Assembly (NCBI RefSeq): GCF_022024055.1
Contig: NZ_CP091788.1
Coordinates: 2,418,001-2,482,000 of the forward strand
Reading direction: 5' to 3'
DNA from: Prevotella sp. E2-28
GTDB lineage: Bacteria > Bacteroidota > Bacteroidia > Bacteroidales > Bacteroidaceae
DNA length: 64,000 nucleotides
The notes under the pieces were generated by a model. It was given only the letters and a program-made list of their open reading frames with translations, searched no databases and was not told the origin of the DNA. Below are positions 1 through 8,968 of this stretch, piece after piece. Numbering within the stretch: position 1 is the first letter of the stretch; each line of letters opens with the position of its first letter. The position numbers and the translations under genes were made by a program.

Positions 1-32
1 CTTTCAATTAACCAAACTTTTTCTTGTTTTTT

Positions 33-911
33 TTACAATCCAAACGGATTAATAGCAGAATACACACGTTTCATAGCCTGCTCTACCCCTTCTGCCGAGT
101 AATCACCACTCACATCAGCCAGTTCGTTGGGGTTCAACTCCAGTAACTTTTGCATATCTTCCTGTGCTCCTCGCTTATCACCACGTTCAAACTTTATCTG
201 TCCACGTTCACGATAGGCATCCATTTGGAAGGGATTCAGGTCAATCACCTTATTATATATATCTATAGCTTCATCATCCTGCCCGTTTGCATGAGCCACA
301 CGAGCAGCCATCAGCAGCACGTCCTCTTCATCATTTGTATGCTCTAACAACCAGTTGGTATCTTCCTCTGCACCTTTTACATCGCCCATCTTCAGAAGCG
401 TCTTAGCACGAAGTAAACGAGCATCTGCCAATTGTTCGTTCAGAGAGATGGCTCTTGTAAGACGGGCAATACCATTAATCAGGTCGTTTTGACCCAACAC
501 GGCTTGAGCCAACATATAGTTAGCCATCGCATTCTCACCATCAACAGCCAAAGCCTGCTCGCAAAAAGACTTCATCTGGTCATAGTCCTCCTGCATGTAA
601 GCCACGTGAGCTGCCTGTAACAGCAAGGCTACGTTTTCTGGTTCTGCATGTGTAATAGATATCAATTGTTCCAACGCCTCGTCCAAGCGATTCAGGCGAA
701 CAAGCGTTTGCGACAGATAATCACGTACCTCCAAATCTTCTTGAATCTTCAACGCCTCACAAAAGCACTTCTCAGCATAATCAAACTGTCCCATACGCAT
801 GGCTTTCACGCCATCATATTTCATCAGATCAAAAGTCTTAGCCTCTGAATTCTTCTTTTCTTCTTCAGGGTTTTCCTCTTCCCCTCCAAAAAATGATTTC
901 CAAAATCCCAT
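33..911 (-). CDS. TPR-repeat protein
   Basis: This is a 292-residue protein made almost wholly of tetratricopeptide repeats from about residue 28 to 270, with helical pairs such as AMRMGQFDYAEKCFCEALKI and DEAIDIYNKVIDLNPFQMDA. The N-terminus (MGFWKSFFGGEEENPEEE) is short and acidic, and there is no signal peptide or membrane segment, so a cytoplasmic scaffold role is likely. The ATG start at 911 lies about 28 bases after a -7 box (TAACTTTG, 939-946, minus strand). It is divergent from the T9SS plug gene. TPR proteins bind partners through their concave face; no partner can be named from the sequence. Confidence 0.85.
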   Translation of the reverse strand: MGFWKSFFGGEEENPEEEKKNSEAKTFDLMKYDGVKAMRMGQFDYAEKCFCEALKIQEDLEVRDYLSQTLVRLNRLDEALEQLISITHAEPENVALLLQAAHVAYMQEDYDQMKSFCEQALAVDGENAMANYMLAQAVLGQNDLINGIARLTRAISLNEQLADARLLRAKTLLKMGDVKGAEEDTNWLLEHTNDEEDVLLMAARVAHANGQDDEAIDIYNKVIDLNPFQMDAYRERGQIKFERGDKRGAQEDMQKLLELNPNELADVSGDYSAEGVEQAMKRVYSAINPFGL

Positions 912-938
912 ATCTGTGAATTATTAAAATATTGCCTG

Positions 939-946
939 CAAAGTTA
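939..946 (-). promoter_or_regulatory. -7 promoter box of the TPR gene
   Basis: TAACTTTG on the minus strand matches the Bacteroidota primary sigma factor -7 consensus TAnnTTTG. It drives the gene ending at 33 and is back to back with the plus-strand box at 967-974. Confidence 0.7.
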
Positions 947-966
947 CGAAAAAGAATTTAATTTCG

Positions 967-974
967 TATCTTTG
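967..974 (+). promoter_or_regulatory. -7 promoter box of the T9SS plug gene
   Basis: TATCTTTG matches TAnnTTTG and lies 23 bases before the ATG at 998. Confidence 0.7.
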
Positions 975-997
975 CAACGACAAAATAGTCGAGATCA

Positions 998-2236
998 ATG
1001 AAAAAGAAAACTATTCTTGCATTACTACTATTAACGCCATTATCAATGTCAGCGTGGCATAGTATAAAAACGGAGAACATCAAGAGCTTGCAAGTTATCA
1101 TGAACGATGACTTTGAGGCACTGCCTGTGTTACAGTTAAAAGGGCAGGACGTGCTAAACATTAGTTTCGATGAACTGTCACATAACTATCATCGGTATGT
1201 CTATCATGTGGAGCCTTGCAATCCAGACTGGACACCACTAGAGGGGCTCTTTGAAAGTGACTGGCTTGAAGGACTGAACGACCAGCCCATTGAAGAGTAT
1301 GAAAACTCCATTAACACGACTGTGCTATACACCCACTATGCATTCCAATTCCCCAATGAGCATACAAACCTGCGAATGAGCGGGAACTACAGACTTCACA
1401 TCCTAGACGATGACACACAGGAGGAGGTCGTTGTGGTGGAGTTTCGAGTATTAGAGCCTATCACGATGGTTGGATTAGGCGTAACAACGAATACGGATAT
1501 CGATCTGAACGACCATCACCAGCAGGTGAATATGACTGTAAAGCTAAACGGACTGCGAGTAACAAGGCCCAATGAAGAGATACAGACTTTTGTCATGCAA
1601 AACGGAAGGGAAGACAATATGAAAGAGAATGTCGCACCCAATTATATTACAAATCAGAGTCTACAATGGGAACATAACAGACGACTTATTTTCGATGCAG
1701 GAAATGAGTACCATAAGTTTGAAGTGCTCGACCCACGGCACATCTCCATGGGGTTAGCAGGTGTAAGATGGGACGATGAGACAAACACCTGGCACGCATT
1801 CCCTACCCCATGCGAGCCCCAAAGAAGCTATTTGTATGATGAGGATGCTAACGGTGCTTTTCTATTACGCAACAGCGACAACTATGATGCAGAACGCACA
1901 TCTGAATATGTTTATATCCATTACAGATTACAGCCTTGCCGCCAGTATCGAGATGCAAACATCATTATTAACGGACGCTGGACAACAGGACCAAAGGAAC
2001 ACTACATCATGGCATACAACGAGGAAGACCAATCGTATAATCTAACTGTTATGCAGAAACTGGGCTACTACAACTACCAAATGCTTATTATGGATATGGA
2101 TGGAACCACACATACACTACCAGAAAGTGGTAGTTTCTTCCAAACAGAAAACACATACCAAGCCCTCATATATTATAAAGGTACAGGAGAAAGGGCTTGG
2201 CGACTTGTTGGCTATCAATCCGTAACTCACAAATAA
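998..2236 (+). CDS. T9SS plug protein (DUF5103 family)
   Basis: This 412-residue exported protein resembles the DUF5103 family, now described as the type IX secretion plug protein that sits in the SprA/Sov translocon pore. It has a signal peptide (residues 1-19, MKKKTILALLLLTPLSMSA), then beta-rich sequence including NISFDELSHNYHRYVYHVEP and, near residues 315-335, the YVYIHYRLQP stretch. The length fits the family. Single gene with its own promoter and a strong terminator (2236-2280). The 17-20 kb protease, with a T9SS-like C-terminal tail, is a potential cargo of the same pathway. The family assignment is from memory of the fold and motifs, not from a search. Confidence 0.75.
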   Translation: MKKKTILALLLLTPLSMSAWHSIKTENIKSLQVIMNDDFEALPVLQLKGQDVLNISFDELSHNYHRYVYHVEPCNPDWTPLEGLFESDWLEGLNDQPIEEYENSINTTVLYTHYAFQFPNEHTNLRMSGNYRLHILDDDTQEEVVVVEFRVLEPITMVGLGVTTNTDIDLNDHHQQVNMTVKLNGLRVTRPNEEIQTFVMQNGREDNMKENVAPNYITNQSLQWEHNRRLIFDAGNEYHKFEVLDPRHISMGLAGVRWDDETNTWHAFPTPCEPQRSYLYDEDANGAFLLRNSDNYDAERTSEYVYIHYRLQPCRQYRDANIIINGRWTTGPKEHYIMAYNEEDQSYNLTVMQKLGYYNYQMLIMDMDGTTHTLPESGSFFQTENTYQALIYYKGTGERAWRLVGYQSVTHK

Positions 2237-2280
2237 AAAGTTCCGCGGGCAAAAGCTATTTACCCGCGGAACTTTTTTAT
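2236..2280. terminator. Bidirectional intrinsic terminator
   Basis: A perfect GC-rich hairpin (AAGTTCCGCGGG / CCCGCGGAACTT) is flanked by an A-run on one side and a T-run on the other, between the convergent plug and ppiD-like genes. It can terminate both. Confidence 0.9.
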
Positions 2281-2298
2281 TATCTCTATCTCTTCGTA

Positions 2299-4446
2299 TT
2301 AGAAGAAAATGTAACGATTATCCTTGATATCAAGATTGTTGTAGAGCTCCTGCATAGCCATATTAACAATCTGCTGCATATTCTGCTGGTTCTGTCTCAA
2401 CTGCTGCTGAGCTGCATCGAACTTTGCACCTTCACGAGTTGCGCGATCCAATACCTGAAAGAAGTAAGCACCTGCGCGTCCTTTAACAGGAGCCTTAGAT
2501 ACGGCACCCTTCTCTACACCTGAAACAGCACCGCTCAGAGCAACCTCAGGCATCATAGCACCAGGAACATAAGCAGGAGAAGCGAAAGTAATGTGTGATA
2601 CAGTGTCAACACGAGCACCCTTAGCCTGAGCCTCAGCAACAGTCTTCACGTTAGCCAATGTCTCAGCCAACTTAGCAAACTTCTTGTCAACAAGAACCTC
2701 TTGTTTCAAGGTCTCTTCAACTGAAGACATAGAAGCATATCCCTTGGGATTAACCTTGCTCAAGCCAACAACGAGCAGACGGTCGTTATCACCACAACGG
2801 TCATATACCTGAGAAATCTGATTCTCCTCAGCCTCGCTGAACACCCATTTCAAAGCATCGTGAGTTGAACGGATATTAGCAATTGTATGATCAGTATTTC
2901 TGATAGTACGATCAACCACAGTATAACCAAATTCTGCTGCTTTCTCCTCAAGACCAGCCAAATTCTGACTCTCACTTACAAACTGACTGAACTTATTGTA
3001 AGCATCATTATAAGTCTCATTAGAGAAATCAATAGTACGCTTAACAATAGCTACATCATACTTTTCGACACTACCACGGCGGTCTGTAACCTGAAGAACG
3101 ATGTTACCCTGAGAGAGTGCAATATTCTTAACCTGATTAACAGGAGTGTTAAGCAGAGCGCTATAGAACAACTTATTGTCAGCAGCTAACGTATTTGCGC
3201 TTTCATATTCTGTAGAACGCATCCACAGCTTCTCAGCACGCTGACTGTAATTCTTTGCGATTGAATCCAAAGCCTGACCAGCAGCTACAGCCTTAACAAT
3301 ACTATCAGCAGAAGCTGCTGCATTGGGAGCACCAACAAGACTGATAAACTGATACTCAATAGAATCAGCTACAGTTGTCTTGCCCATGAACTTAACCACA
3401 TTGAATGTGTTATCCTTGCTTTCGAAAGGAGCAGTCACCTGACCTACACTCATATTCACAATGCTGTCAGCCAAATCAGCAGGGAGAGCAGCACGTGAAA
3501 CAGGAAGACCAAGATATGAGAGGTTACTCTGAGAAGAACGAATCACCTCAGTTACAGAAATACTGTCAGCCAAGAAGTCTGCATAAGCCTTCTTCATAAC
3601 AACCATCAACTCGTCACGGTCTTTCTGAGAAGCAACTACCTGAGCGCTAACGAACTTGATATCACGAGAATCCTGATAGTTTTTGAAACCTTCTTTCAAT
3701 TCCTCGTACTTAGCCTTGATATCAGCCTCAGAAACCTCTACATCATTATCATTGATTTGATTATAAGGCATTGAAGCCACAAGAGCCTGGCTCTCAACAT
3801 TCTGATTGTCGAAAGCAGCTTTTGCAGAAACGGGGTTCGAAAGAACGCATCCTGCAAGAAGCATCTGATACTTATTTGCCAACAGATTGTCTGCCAACAG
3901 CTTCTCTGCCAGTGACCATGCGTGATTAAAAGCCTCATACTCTTCTGCAGCCTGTGCATTTGTCTGAGCCTGAGCCTTCATCTCCTCACGATACATATTG
4001 ACCTTATTGATGTCAAAAGCATGAGTCTGAGGATCTATCAGTCTTGAAAGCAGAGGATTCTGCATAATAGCAGGATTAGTACCATCCTGCAGTACTTTCA
4101 GAATTTCCTCCTGAGTAACAGTCAGTCCAAGACTCTTTGCTTCTTTCTCAATCATTTTGTTTCGAACATAGCTTCCCCACACTTCATCACGCAGGCCATT
4201 GAGCTGCTCTTCATCAAGATTACCTTGACCCAAGAACTTCAGCAGTTCCTGATAATCTCCAACGAGATTCTGATACTCTTGAATGTCAATCTTATCGCCA
4301 TCAATAGAACCAGCAATACTGCTGTCCATCTGAGCGCGACCTCTACAAGTGCTGAAACCATCTTGTGCAATGAAGCCAATAAGACCCAAGGCCAAAATGC
4401 CGACCAATGCAGGTCCCCAGCTTCTGATTTTTCCAATTGCTGCCAT
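2299..4446 (-). CDS. PpiD/SurA-like periplasmic peptidyl-prolyl isomerase
   Basis: A 715-residue membrane-anchored chaperone of the PpiD type. Residues about 10-28 (GPALVGILALGLIGFIA) form one N-terminal membrane anchor. A SurA_N/PpiD-like region follows (IAGSIDGDKIDIQEYQ), then parvulin-like segments, seen in SVGQVTAPFESKDNTFNVVK around residues 330-350 and again near residues 640-670 (VEKGAVSKAPVKGRAGAYFF). It should act on the periplasmic side on newly exported envelope proteins. It is the last gene of the minus-strand envelope block but has its own -7 box (4503-4510). Start ATG at 4446. Confidence 0.85.
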   Translation of the reverse strand: MAAIGKIRSWGPALVGILALGLIGFIAQDGFSTCRGRAQMDSSIAGSIDGDKIDIQEYQNLVGDYQELLKFLGQGNLDEEQLNGLRDEVWGSYVRNKMIEKEAKSLGLTVTQEEILKVLQDGTNPAIMQNPLLSRLIDPQTHAFDINKVNMYREEMKAQAQTNAQAAEEYEAFNHAWSLAEKLLADNLLANKYQMLLAGCVLSNPVSAKAAFDNQNVESQALVASMPYNQINDNDVEVSEADIKAKYEELKEGFKNYQDSRDIKFVSAQVVASQKDRDELMVVMKKAYADFLADSISVTEVIRSSQSNLSYLGLPVSRAALPADLADSIVNMSVGQVTAPFESKDNTFNVVKFMGKTTVADSIEYQFISLVGAPNAAASADSIVKAVAAGQALDSIAKNYSQRAEKLWMRSTEYESANTLAADNKLFYSALLNTPVNQVKNIALSQGNIVLQVTDRRGSVEKYDVAIVKRTIDFSNETYNDAYNKFSQFVSESQNLAGLEEKAAEFGYTVVDRTIRNTDHTIANIRSTHDALKWVFSEAEENQISQVYDRCGDNDRLLVVGLSKVNPKGYASMSSVEETLKQEVLVDKKFAKLAETLANVKTVAEAQAKGARVDTVSHITFASPAYVPGAMMPEVALSGAVSGVEKGAVSKAPVKGRAGAYFFQVLDRATREGAKFDAAQQQLRQNQQNMQQIVNMAMQELYNNLDIKDNRYIFF

Positions 4447-4502
4447 TTTTTTGTTTTTAGTTTTATTATTATTTTTTCTTGTTTCTACTTTTTTACAGCC
4501 CG

Positions 4503-4510
4503 CAAAGTTA
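4503..4510 (-). promoter_or_regulatory. -7 promoter box of the ppiD-like gene
   Basis: TAACTTTG on the minus strand, 56 bases before the ATG at 4446. Confidence 0.65.
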
Positions 4511-4539
4511 CTAAGTTTTCTTGAATTAACGGCATTTTT

Positions 4540-5814
4540 TTACAAAAAATTGGTATCTTCTGCTACTTTTAGCCTTACAAGTTCTATTTTTGTGGCTGTA
4601 TTTTTAATGATTTTGAATTCAAAACGCCCTATTTTCACTACTTCATTGAGTTTTGGAAAGCTCTGATACTCATGAAGGATCAGTCCTCCAACGGTCATAT
4701 AATCATCGTCCTCAGGCAAGTCAAGATCAAACATCTCATTAACCTTCTCTATTTCCAATCGTGCAGAAAGAAGGAACTCGCCATTGTCCAAATGTTTAGC
4801 TACATAATTCGTCGAGTCATGCTCGTCTTCTATATCACCAAAGATTTCCTCTACAATATCCTCCAATGCTATAAGTCCGCTTGTACCGCCAAATTCATCA
4901 ACGACAACTCCCAAGGACTTCTTTTGTGCCAACAACGTCTGCATCATCTTACTAGCCGACATCGTTTCAGGAACAAAAGTCATTGTACGTAGATTCTTTG
5001 TCCAATCCTTTGGATTCCGGAACATTTCCGAAGAATGAATATAGCCAATAATATGATCAATATCCTCATGGTAAACCACGATCTTTGAATGTCCGCTCTC
5101 AATGAACTTTTGTTTCAGCTGCTCAATATCGCATGTATCCTCAATAGCATCAATTTCCGTACGAGGTACCATACAGTCACGCACTTTGGTCTCAGAGAAA
5201 TCAAGAGCATTCTGGAATATGCGAACTTCTTCCTCTATATCATCTTCATTTTTGGCATTATCAATACTGCTTTGAACAAGATAGTCCAAATCGACCTTCG
5301 TAAACTCCTTATCCTCATTTGTTGATCGCCATTTGATACCAACAAATCCCAACAATTCCTTAGAAAGCAATGTTGCGAAACGAGAAATTGGATAAAGTAC
5401 GATATAGCACACTCCAGCTGGAATTGCAAAGAAAGCCAGCATTGTATTCGGGTTACTCTTGAAAATTGTCTTAGGAAGGAATTCGCCTGTAAAAAGTACG
5501 ACTAACGTCGACAAAATAGTATCTGCAGCCACACGAGCCGCTCCTTCTGGAAGCGGTGAAAAAAGCGTTGCATCAAAGATCTTTGCAAAAAGGATACCAT
5601 ATACCACCAGCGCGATATTGTTTCCCACAAGCATCGTTGACACAAATGTATTGGGATGCTTATAAAACAAGGCTATCGCTTTTTGCGTCAAGCCTTTCTT
5701 CTCCCGCCCCATCTCTGCCAACATTCGGTTGCTTGACACAAATGCAATCTCCATTCCTGAGAAGAATGCAGAGAAAACCATCGTTATCAACAATCCTATT
5801 ATCAGTGGCGTCAT
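4540..5814 (-). CDS. GldE/CorC-like CNNM transporter with CBS domains
   Basis: A 424-residue inner-membrane protein of the hemolysin C/CorC superfamily. Residues 1-190 carry the DUF21/CNNM transmembrane domain (start MTPLIIGLLITMVFSAFFSG), residues about 210-325 a CBS pair (VRDCMVPRTEIDAIE; GVVVDEFGGTSGLIALEDIV), and residues 340-415 the CorC_HlyC domain (DDDYMTVGGLILHEY). In Bacteroidota this architecture includes the gliding-motility protein GldE; other members are implicated in Mg2+/Co2+ export. Its ATG overlaps the stop of lptC (ATGA at 5811-5814), showing translational coupling. The substrate is unknown. Confidence 0.85.
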   Translation of the reverse strand: MTPLIIGLLITMVFSAFFSGMEIAFVSSNRMLAEMGREKKGLTQKAIALFYKHPNTFVSTMLVGNNIALVVYGILFAKIFDATLFSPLPEGAARVAADTILSTLVVLFTGEFLPKTIFKSNPNTMLAFFAIPAGVCYIVLYPISRFATLLSKELLGFVGIKWRSTNEDKEFTKVDLDYLVQSSIDNAKNEDDIEEEVRIFQNALDFSETKVRDCMVPRTEIDAIEDTCDIEQLKQKFIESGHSKIVVYHEDIDHIIGYIHSSEMFRNPKDWTKNLRTMTFVPETMSASKMMQTLLAQKKSLGVVVDEFGGTSGLIALEDIVEEIFGDIEDEHDSTNYVAKHLDNGEFLLSARLEIEKVNEMFDLDLPEDDDYMTVGGLILHEYQSFPKLNEVVKIGRFEFKIIKNTATKIELVRLKVAEDTNFL

Positions 5815-6416
5815 TTTGTCTTGTCTACTGTAGAATCAGCAGGCTCCTCGTCCAAATCATTAGGCAAGAAGGAACCTTTCGAATTAGTTACCATATAGTG
5901 GGTCATCTGTTCATCACTACGGAAATAAGTACCTTCAATAGTACGTTCTGGAGTGACCAATCTTGAAAAGACTGTACTATAGAACTCATGACTCAACCCA
6001 TCCCAATAAAGCTCTTCACTCGTATAAATCAACCCCTTGTTATTGCGGATATTCACACGACCACGTAATTTCCATAAACGCTGTTGATCAAAATACCACG
6101 CAGTATCAGCCTGAATGTAACCTTCTACATGAAACTTCTCATCAAACTGCTCAAAAAAGATTCCCTTCATAAACTCCCATCGAGAAGGTTGGCGAGTGGT
6201 GTTAACATCCCATTGTTCTGTGACAATACGATATTTTATGACACCAGAATCACTAATAAGCGTATTGACGCCGTAGGTGGTCATCATTGAGACAGAATCC
6301 TGTGGATTTATAGCAGGAGCTGTATGTTCATGCTGTTCGCTACATGCCCACAACGATACAAGGGCAAGCATAATACTTGCCCATGATAGTCTCTGTATAT
6401 ATCTCTTAGTTCCCAA
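5811..6416 (-). CDS. lptC: LptC, LPS export periplasmic protein
   Basis: About 201 residues; bitopic component of the Lpt bridge that passes lipopolysaccharide from the inner-membrane ABC exporter LptBFG to periplasmic LptA. The N-terminus KRYIQRLSWASIMLALVSLW forms a basic then hydrophobic segment ending in a lipobox-like LWAC, as usual for Bacteroidota LptC. The body has the LptC/OstA-like beta pattern (WEFMKGIFFEQFDEKFHVEG, ERTIEGTYFRSDEQMTHY). There is no ATG before residue 30 of the open frame, so I chose TTG at 6416, which keeps the basic segment; a TTG at 6458 inside the upstream gene is less likely. It sits between an OM protein and the GldE-like gene. Confidence 0.75.
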   Translation of the reverse strand: MGTKRYIQRLSWASIMLALVSLWACSEQHEHTAPAINPQDSVSMMTTYGVNTLISDSGVIKYRIVTEQWDVNTTRQPSRWEFMKGIFFEQFDEKFHVEGYIQADTAWYFDQQRLWKLRGRVNIRNNKGLIYTSEELYWDGLSHEFYSTVFSRLVTPERTIEGTYFRSDEQMTHYMVTNSKGSFLPNDLDEEPADSTVDKTK

Positions 6417-6430
6417 TACGCAATTTACTA

Positions 6431-7708
6431 TTAGTCCACCTTCCACTTTGCAAACCAACGTTCATTAAACGTCAGGCCAAGATTTATACGGAAAGTGTTC
6501 TCTGTAATCAAATCCTTTGCAGAGGTACGTGCCCACTGAGCACTAATGTTCAGCATAGGAGCCATATTACCACGCGAATTCCAATAAATTCTTTGCAAAG
6601 GAATACCGAAACCTGCACTCACACTATATTCCTTGGGGCCCTCTTTTCCATTTATATTATAATAAGGTGTAGCGTAACCAGCACCAAAGCGATAATGTAC
6701 ACGACTTAACATATTACGGCTCATCGCATCAGGCACGTAGTCAGCACCCACATTCACCTTATAACGGTCTTTCAATAGGTCACTACGCATAGCATATACT
6801 GTCGCACCACTATTTTGGCTAGAACCAGGGAAGTCCACACTACCCCACTTCTGCAAAGAGAAATCAGCACCTACAAACCATTTATTGCCATGCGTCCATC
6901 CCAATCCAAGACCATAGGTCATTGGCACATTCAATACATTTGATGCACTATACACAGTAGAATCACCATTACTGACAGAATAACTTGACCCTAGCTTATG
7001 TCCTATTCCAACCGTCATACCTAGTGTCAAGCTTTCTTTAGAAGAAAGTTTCTGTTCCCACTGAGCACCTAATGTAACTAAATAGCTATTTACCTGAGCA
7101 GAATAAACCTTTGCAAAACCATCTACATAGGTAGTACTACTGGAAGATATTGTACGATTGAATACACCCCACAAATAAGCCACGTTAACACCTAACGACA
7201 AAGGTTCAACCACATTCCATCCTATACCAACAAATGCCTGATGGAGACCACCCGAACCATTCATCGTCACAGGAACAGAACCAAATGTCTCGTCAAGTGT
7301 AGCTGTCGTAGAATACTCATAACCAATGTTTGAATATGGCAAAATTCCAAAACTCGCTCCCACCTTTGGCATCAGTCGGAATGAGCCAACAGCATACTCA
7401 AAATCTGCATTATTGGCATTACAACGACCATTACCTTCTTTAAATTTGGTTATTTGGCCAGACAAACCGACATCAAAAATCATTGTCAGGGAGTCTACAG
7501 CCGAATAAGATGCAGGATTCAGCGTATTCGCCACGTTACCTTTCCTATATGCAAGTCCAACCCCATTCATACCCCTACTCGTACCTTGCGACTGGTCGGT
7601 AAGAAGACCTATTCCGTACTGACTATAAGGAGAGTTTGTACCGCTTTGGGCATTGCCAGACAATGCACCGAAAAGTAATACTGTAGCTATTATTATTTTT
7701 CTGTTCAT
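6431..7708 (-). CDS. Conserved outer-membrane beta-barrel protein
   Basis: A 425-residue exported protein with signal peptide MNRKIIIATVLLFGALSGNA. It begins with a motif common in Bacteroidota OM proteins (SGTNSPYSQYGIGLLTDQSQ), then shows alternating amphipathic strands and ends in an aromatic-rich strand (NLGLTFNERWFAKWKVD), consistent with a FadL/OmpP1-like or PorV-like barrel. Ligand unknown. I chose the ATG at 7708 rather than a TTG four codons upstream because the signal peptide begins there. First gene of the block continuing to lptC and the GldE-like gene; promoter box at 7731-7738. Confidence 0.75.
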   Translation of the reverse strand: MNRKIIIATVLLFGALSGNAQSGTNSPYSQYGIGLLTDQSQGTSRGMNGVGLAYRKGNVANTLNPASYSAVDSLTMIFDVGLSGQITKFKEGNGRCNANNADFEYAVGSFRLMPKVGASFGILPYSNIGYEYSTTATLDETFGSVPVTMNGSGGLHQAFVGIGWNVVEPLSLGVNVAYLWGVFNRTISSSSTTYVDGFAKVYSAQVNSYLVTLGAQWEQKLSSKESLTLGMTVGIGHKLGSSYSVSNGDSTVYSASNVLNVPMTYGLGLGWTHGNKWFVGADFSLQKWGSVDFPGSSQNSGATVYAMRSDLLKDRYKVNVGADYVPDAMSRNMLSRVHYRFGAGYATPYYNINGKEGPKEYSVSAGFGIPLQRIYWNSRGNMAPMLNISAQWARTSAKDLITENTFRINLGLTFNERWFAKWKVD

Positions 7709-7730
7709 ATACGTTTTCAATATCAGGGTG

Positions 7731-7738
7731 CAAAATTA
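7731..7738 (-). promoter_or_regulatory. -7 promoter box of the OM protein/lptC operon
   Basis: TAATTTTG on the minus strand, 22 bases before the ATG at 7708; divergent from the box at 7784-7791. Confidence 0.65.
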
Positions 7739-7783
7739 TTAAAAAAAATCGAACTAAAAGCACTGAAAGTAAAAAATATAGAT

Positions 7784-7791
7784 TAATTTTG
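7784..7791 (+). promoter_or_regulatory. -7 promoter box abutting a GTG start
   Basis: TAATTTTG is followed by CATC and then the GTG start codon at 7796. With a -7 box the transcript would begin at or next to the start codon, so the mRNA is probably leaderless. Confidence 0.6.
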
Positions 7792-7795
7792 CATC

Positions 7796-8968
7796 GTGAA
7801 ACAATTCGAAAACATTTTTAGGACTCTTTTCATAGCCCTTGTTGGACTTTTTGTAACAAATACTGCCTCGGCGCAAGACGAGGAGAAGCATTCTATGGAC
7901 AGTATCGAGATAGGACTGCTTACTTGTGCGCCTCATGAGGAAATCTATAGTCTGTATGGTCATACAGCCATACGCATCCACGATCTCAGGAATAATGCAG
8001 ATTGGGTTTTTAACTATGGTGTTTTCAACTTTAAGACCCCTCATTTCGCTTTACGATTCGTTTTCGGATTAACAGATTACGAATTAGGCATAGCCCCCAC
8101 TTCGCCTTTTTTACAGTATTATGCCGACTGGGGTAGCGAAGTTACGGAACAGGTACTAAATCTCACAGCTGAGGAAAAGCTGAGAATAACAGAAGCCCTG
8201 AATATCAATTATAGACCCGAAAACCGTCTCTACCGATATAATTTTCTCTATGACAACTGTTCTACACGCCCAAGAGACATCATAGAGCACAATCTAGAAG
8301 GAGAGATTACATACAATCCAAGAACAGATTATTCACCCTCCTACAGAGAACTTATTCGCGATCATACCAGCCGTCACCCTTGGGCAACTTTTGGTAATGA
8401 CCTTCTACTTGGCTTAAAGGCTGACCACAAGACCACCATGCGCGAACAGGAATTTCTGCCAGAGAACCTAAGGTATGACTTAGACCACGCAACCGTCACG
8501 CGAAACGGCCGACAGGAACCATTGGTCAAGGAGCGCAGACAATTAGTTCCTCCTGGTGTCCAGATTATTGAAGACGACTTTCCCCTGTCTCCCACACATT
8601 GTGCTATTCTGCTATTAACTATTTCGTTAGCCATTTTCGCTTACGAATATATCAAGAAGAAGACCCTCCGCCTGTTTGACAGCATACTAATGCTTCTCAC
8701 AGGACTAGCTGGTCTGGTTCTCTTCATCATGATTTTCTCAGAGCATCCCGCAACCAGCATCAACCTGCAGATTCTGATTCTCAATCCACTCTCACTATTT
8801 TTTATCTGGCCTGTCATAAAAGGCCGCCGGACAATCTGGTTCACGCTGAACATGCTACTTATTATGGGATTCTTTGTAGGCAGCTTCTGGCAAGATTATG
8901 CTGAGGGTATGAAAATTGTGGCATTATGTTTGCTGTTAAGATATTGGAGGCATTACAATGACAAATAG
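7796..8968 (+). CDS. Lnb-like membrane protein (DUF4105)
   Basis: A 390-residue protein with a GTG start, signal peptide (KQFENIFRTLFIALVGLFV...ASA), a periplasmic N-terminal domain and about four C-terminal membrane helices (residues about 260-385). The N-terminal domain has the DUF4105/Lnb_N pattern: a conserved His in SLYGHTAIRI (near residue 55) and a Cys in LYDNCSTRPRD (near residue 155), a likely Cys/His pair of a papain-like fold. The family name comes from a Bacteroides lipoprotein N-acyltransferase; whether this member has that activity is inference. No upstream in-frame ATG exists, and GTG gives an intact signal peptide. It overlaps the next gene by 11 bases. Confidence 0.7.
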   Translation: MKQFENIFRTLFIALVGLFVTNTASAQDEEKHSMDSIEIGLLTCAPHEEIYSLYGHTAIRIHDLRNNADWVFNYGVFNFKTPHFALRFVFGLTDYELGIAPTSPFLQYYADWGSEVTEQVLNLTAEEKLRITEALNINYRPENRLYRYNFLYDNCSTRPRDIIEHNLEGEITYNPRTDYSPSYRELIRDHTSRHPWATFGNDLLLGLKADHKTTMREQEFLPENLRYDLDHATVTRNGRQEPLVKERRQLVPPGVQIIEDDFPLSPTHCAILLLTISLAIFAYEYIKKKTLRLFDSILMLLTGLAGLVLFIMIFSEHPATSINLQILILNPLSLFFIWPVIKGRRTIWFTLNMLLIMGFFVGSFWQDYAEGMKIVALCLLLRYWRHYNDK

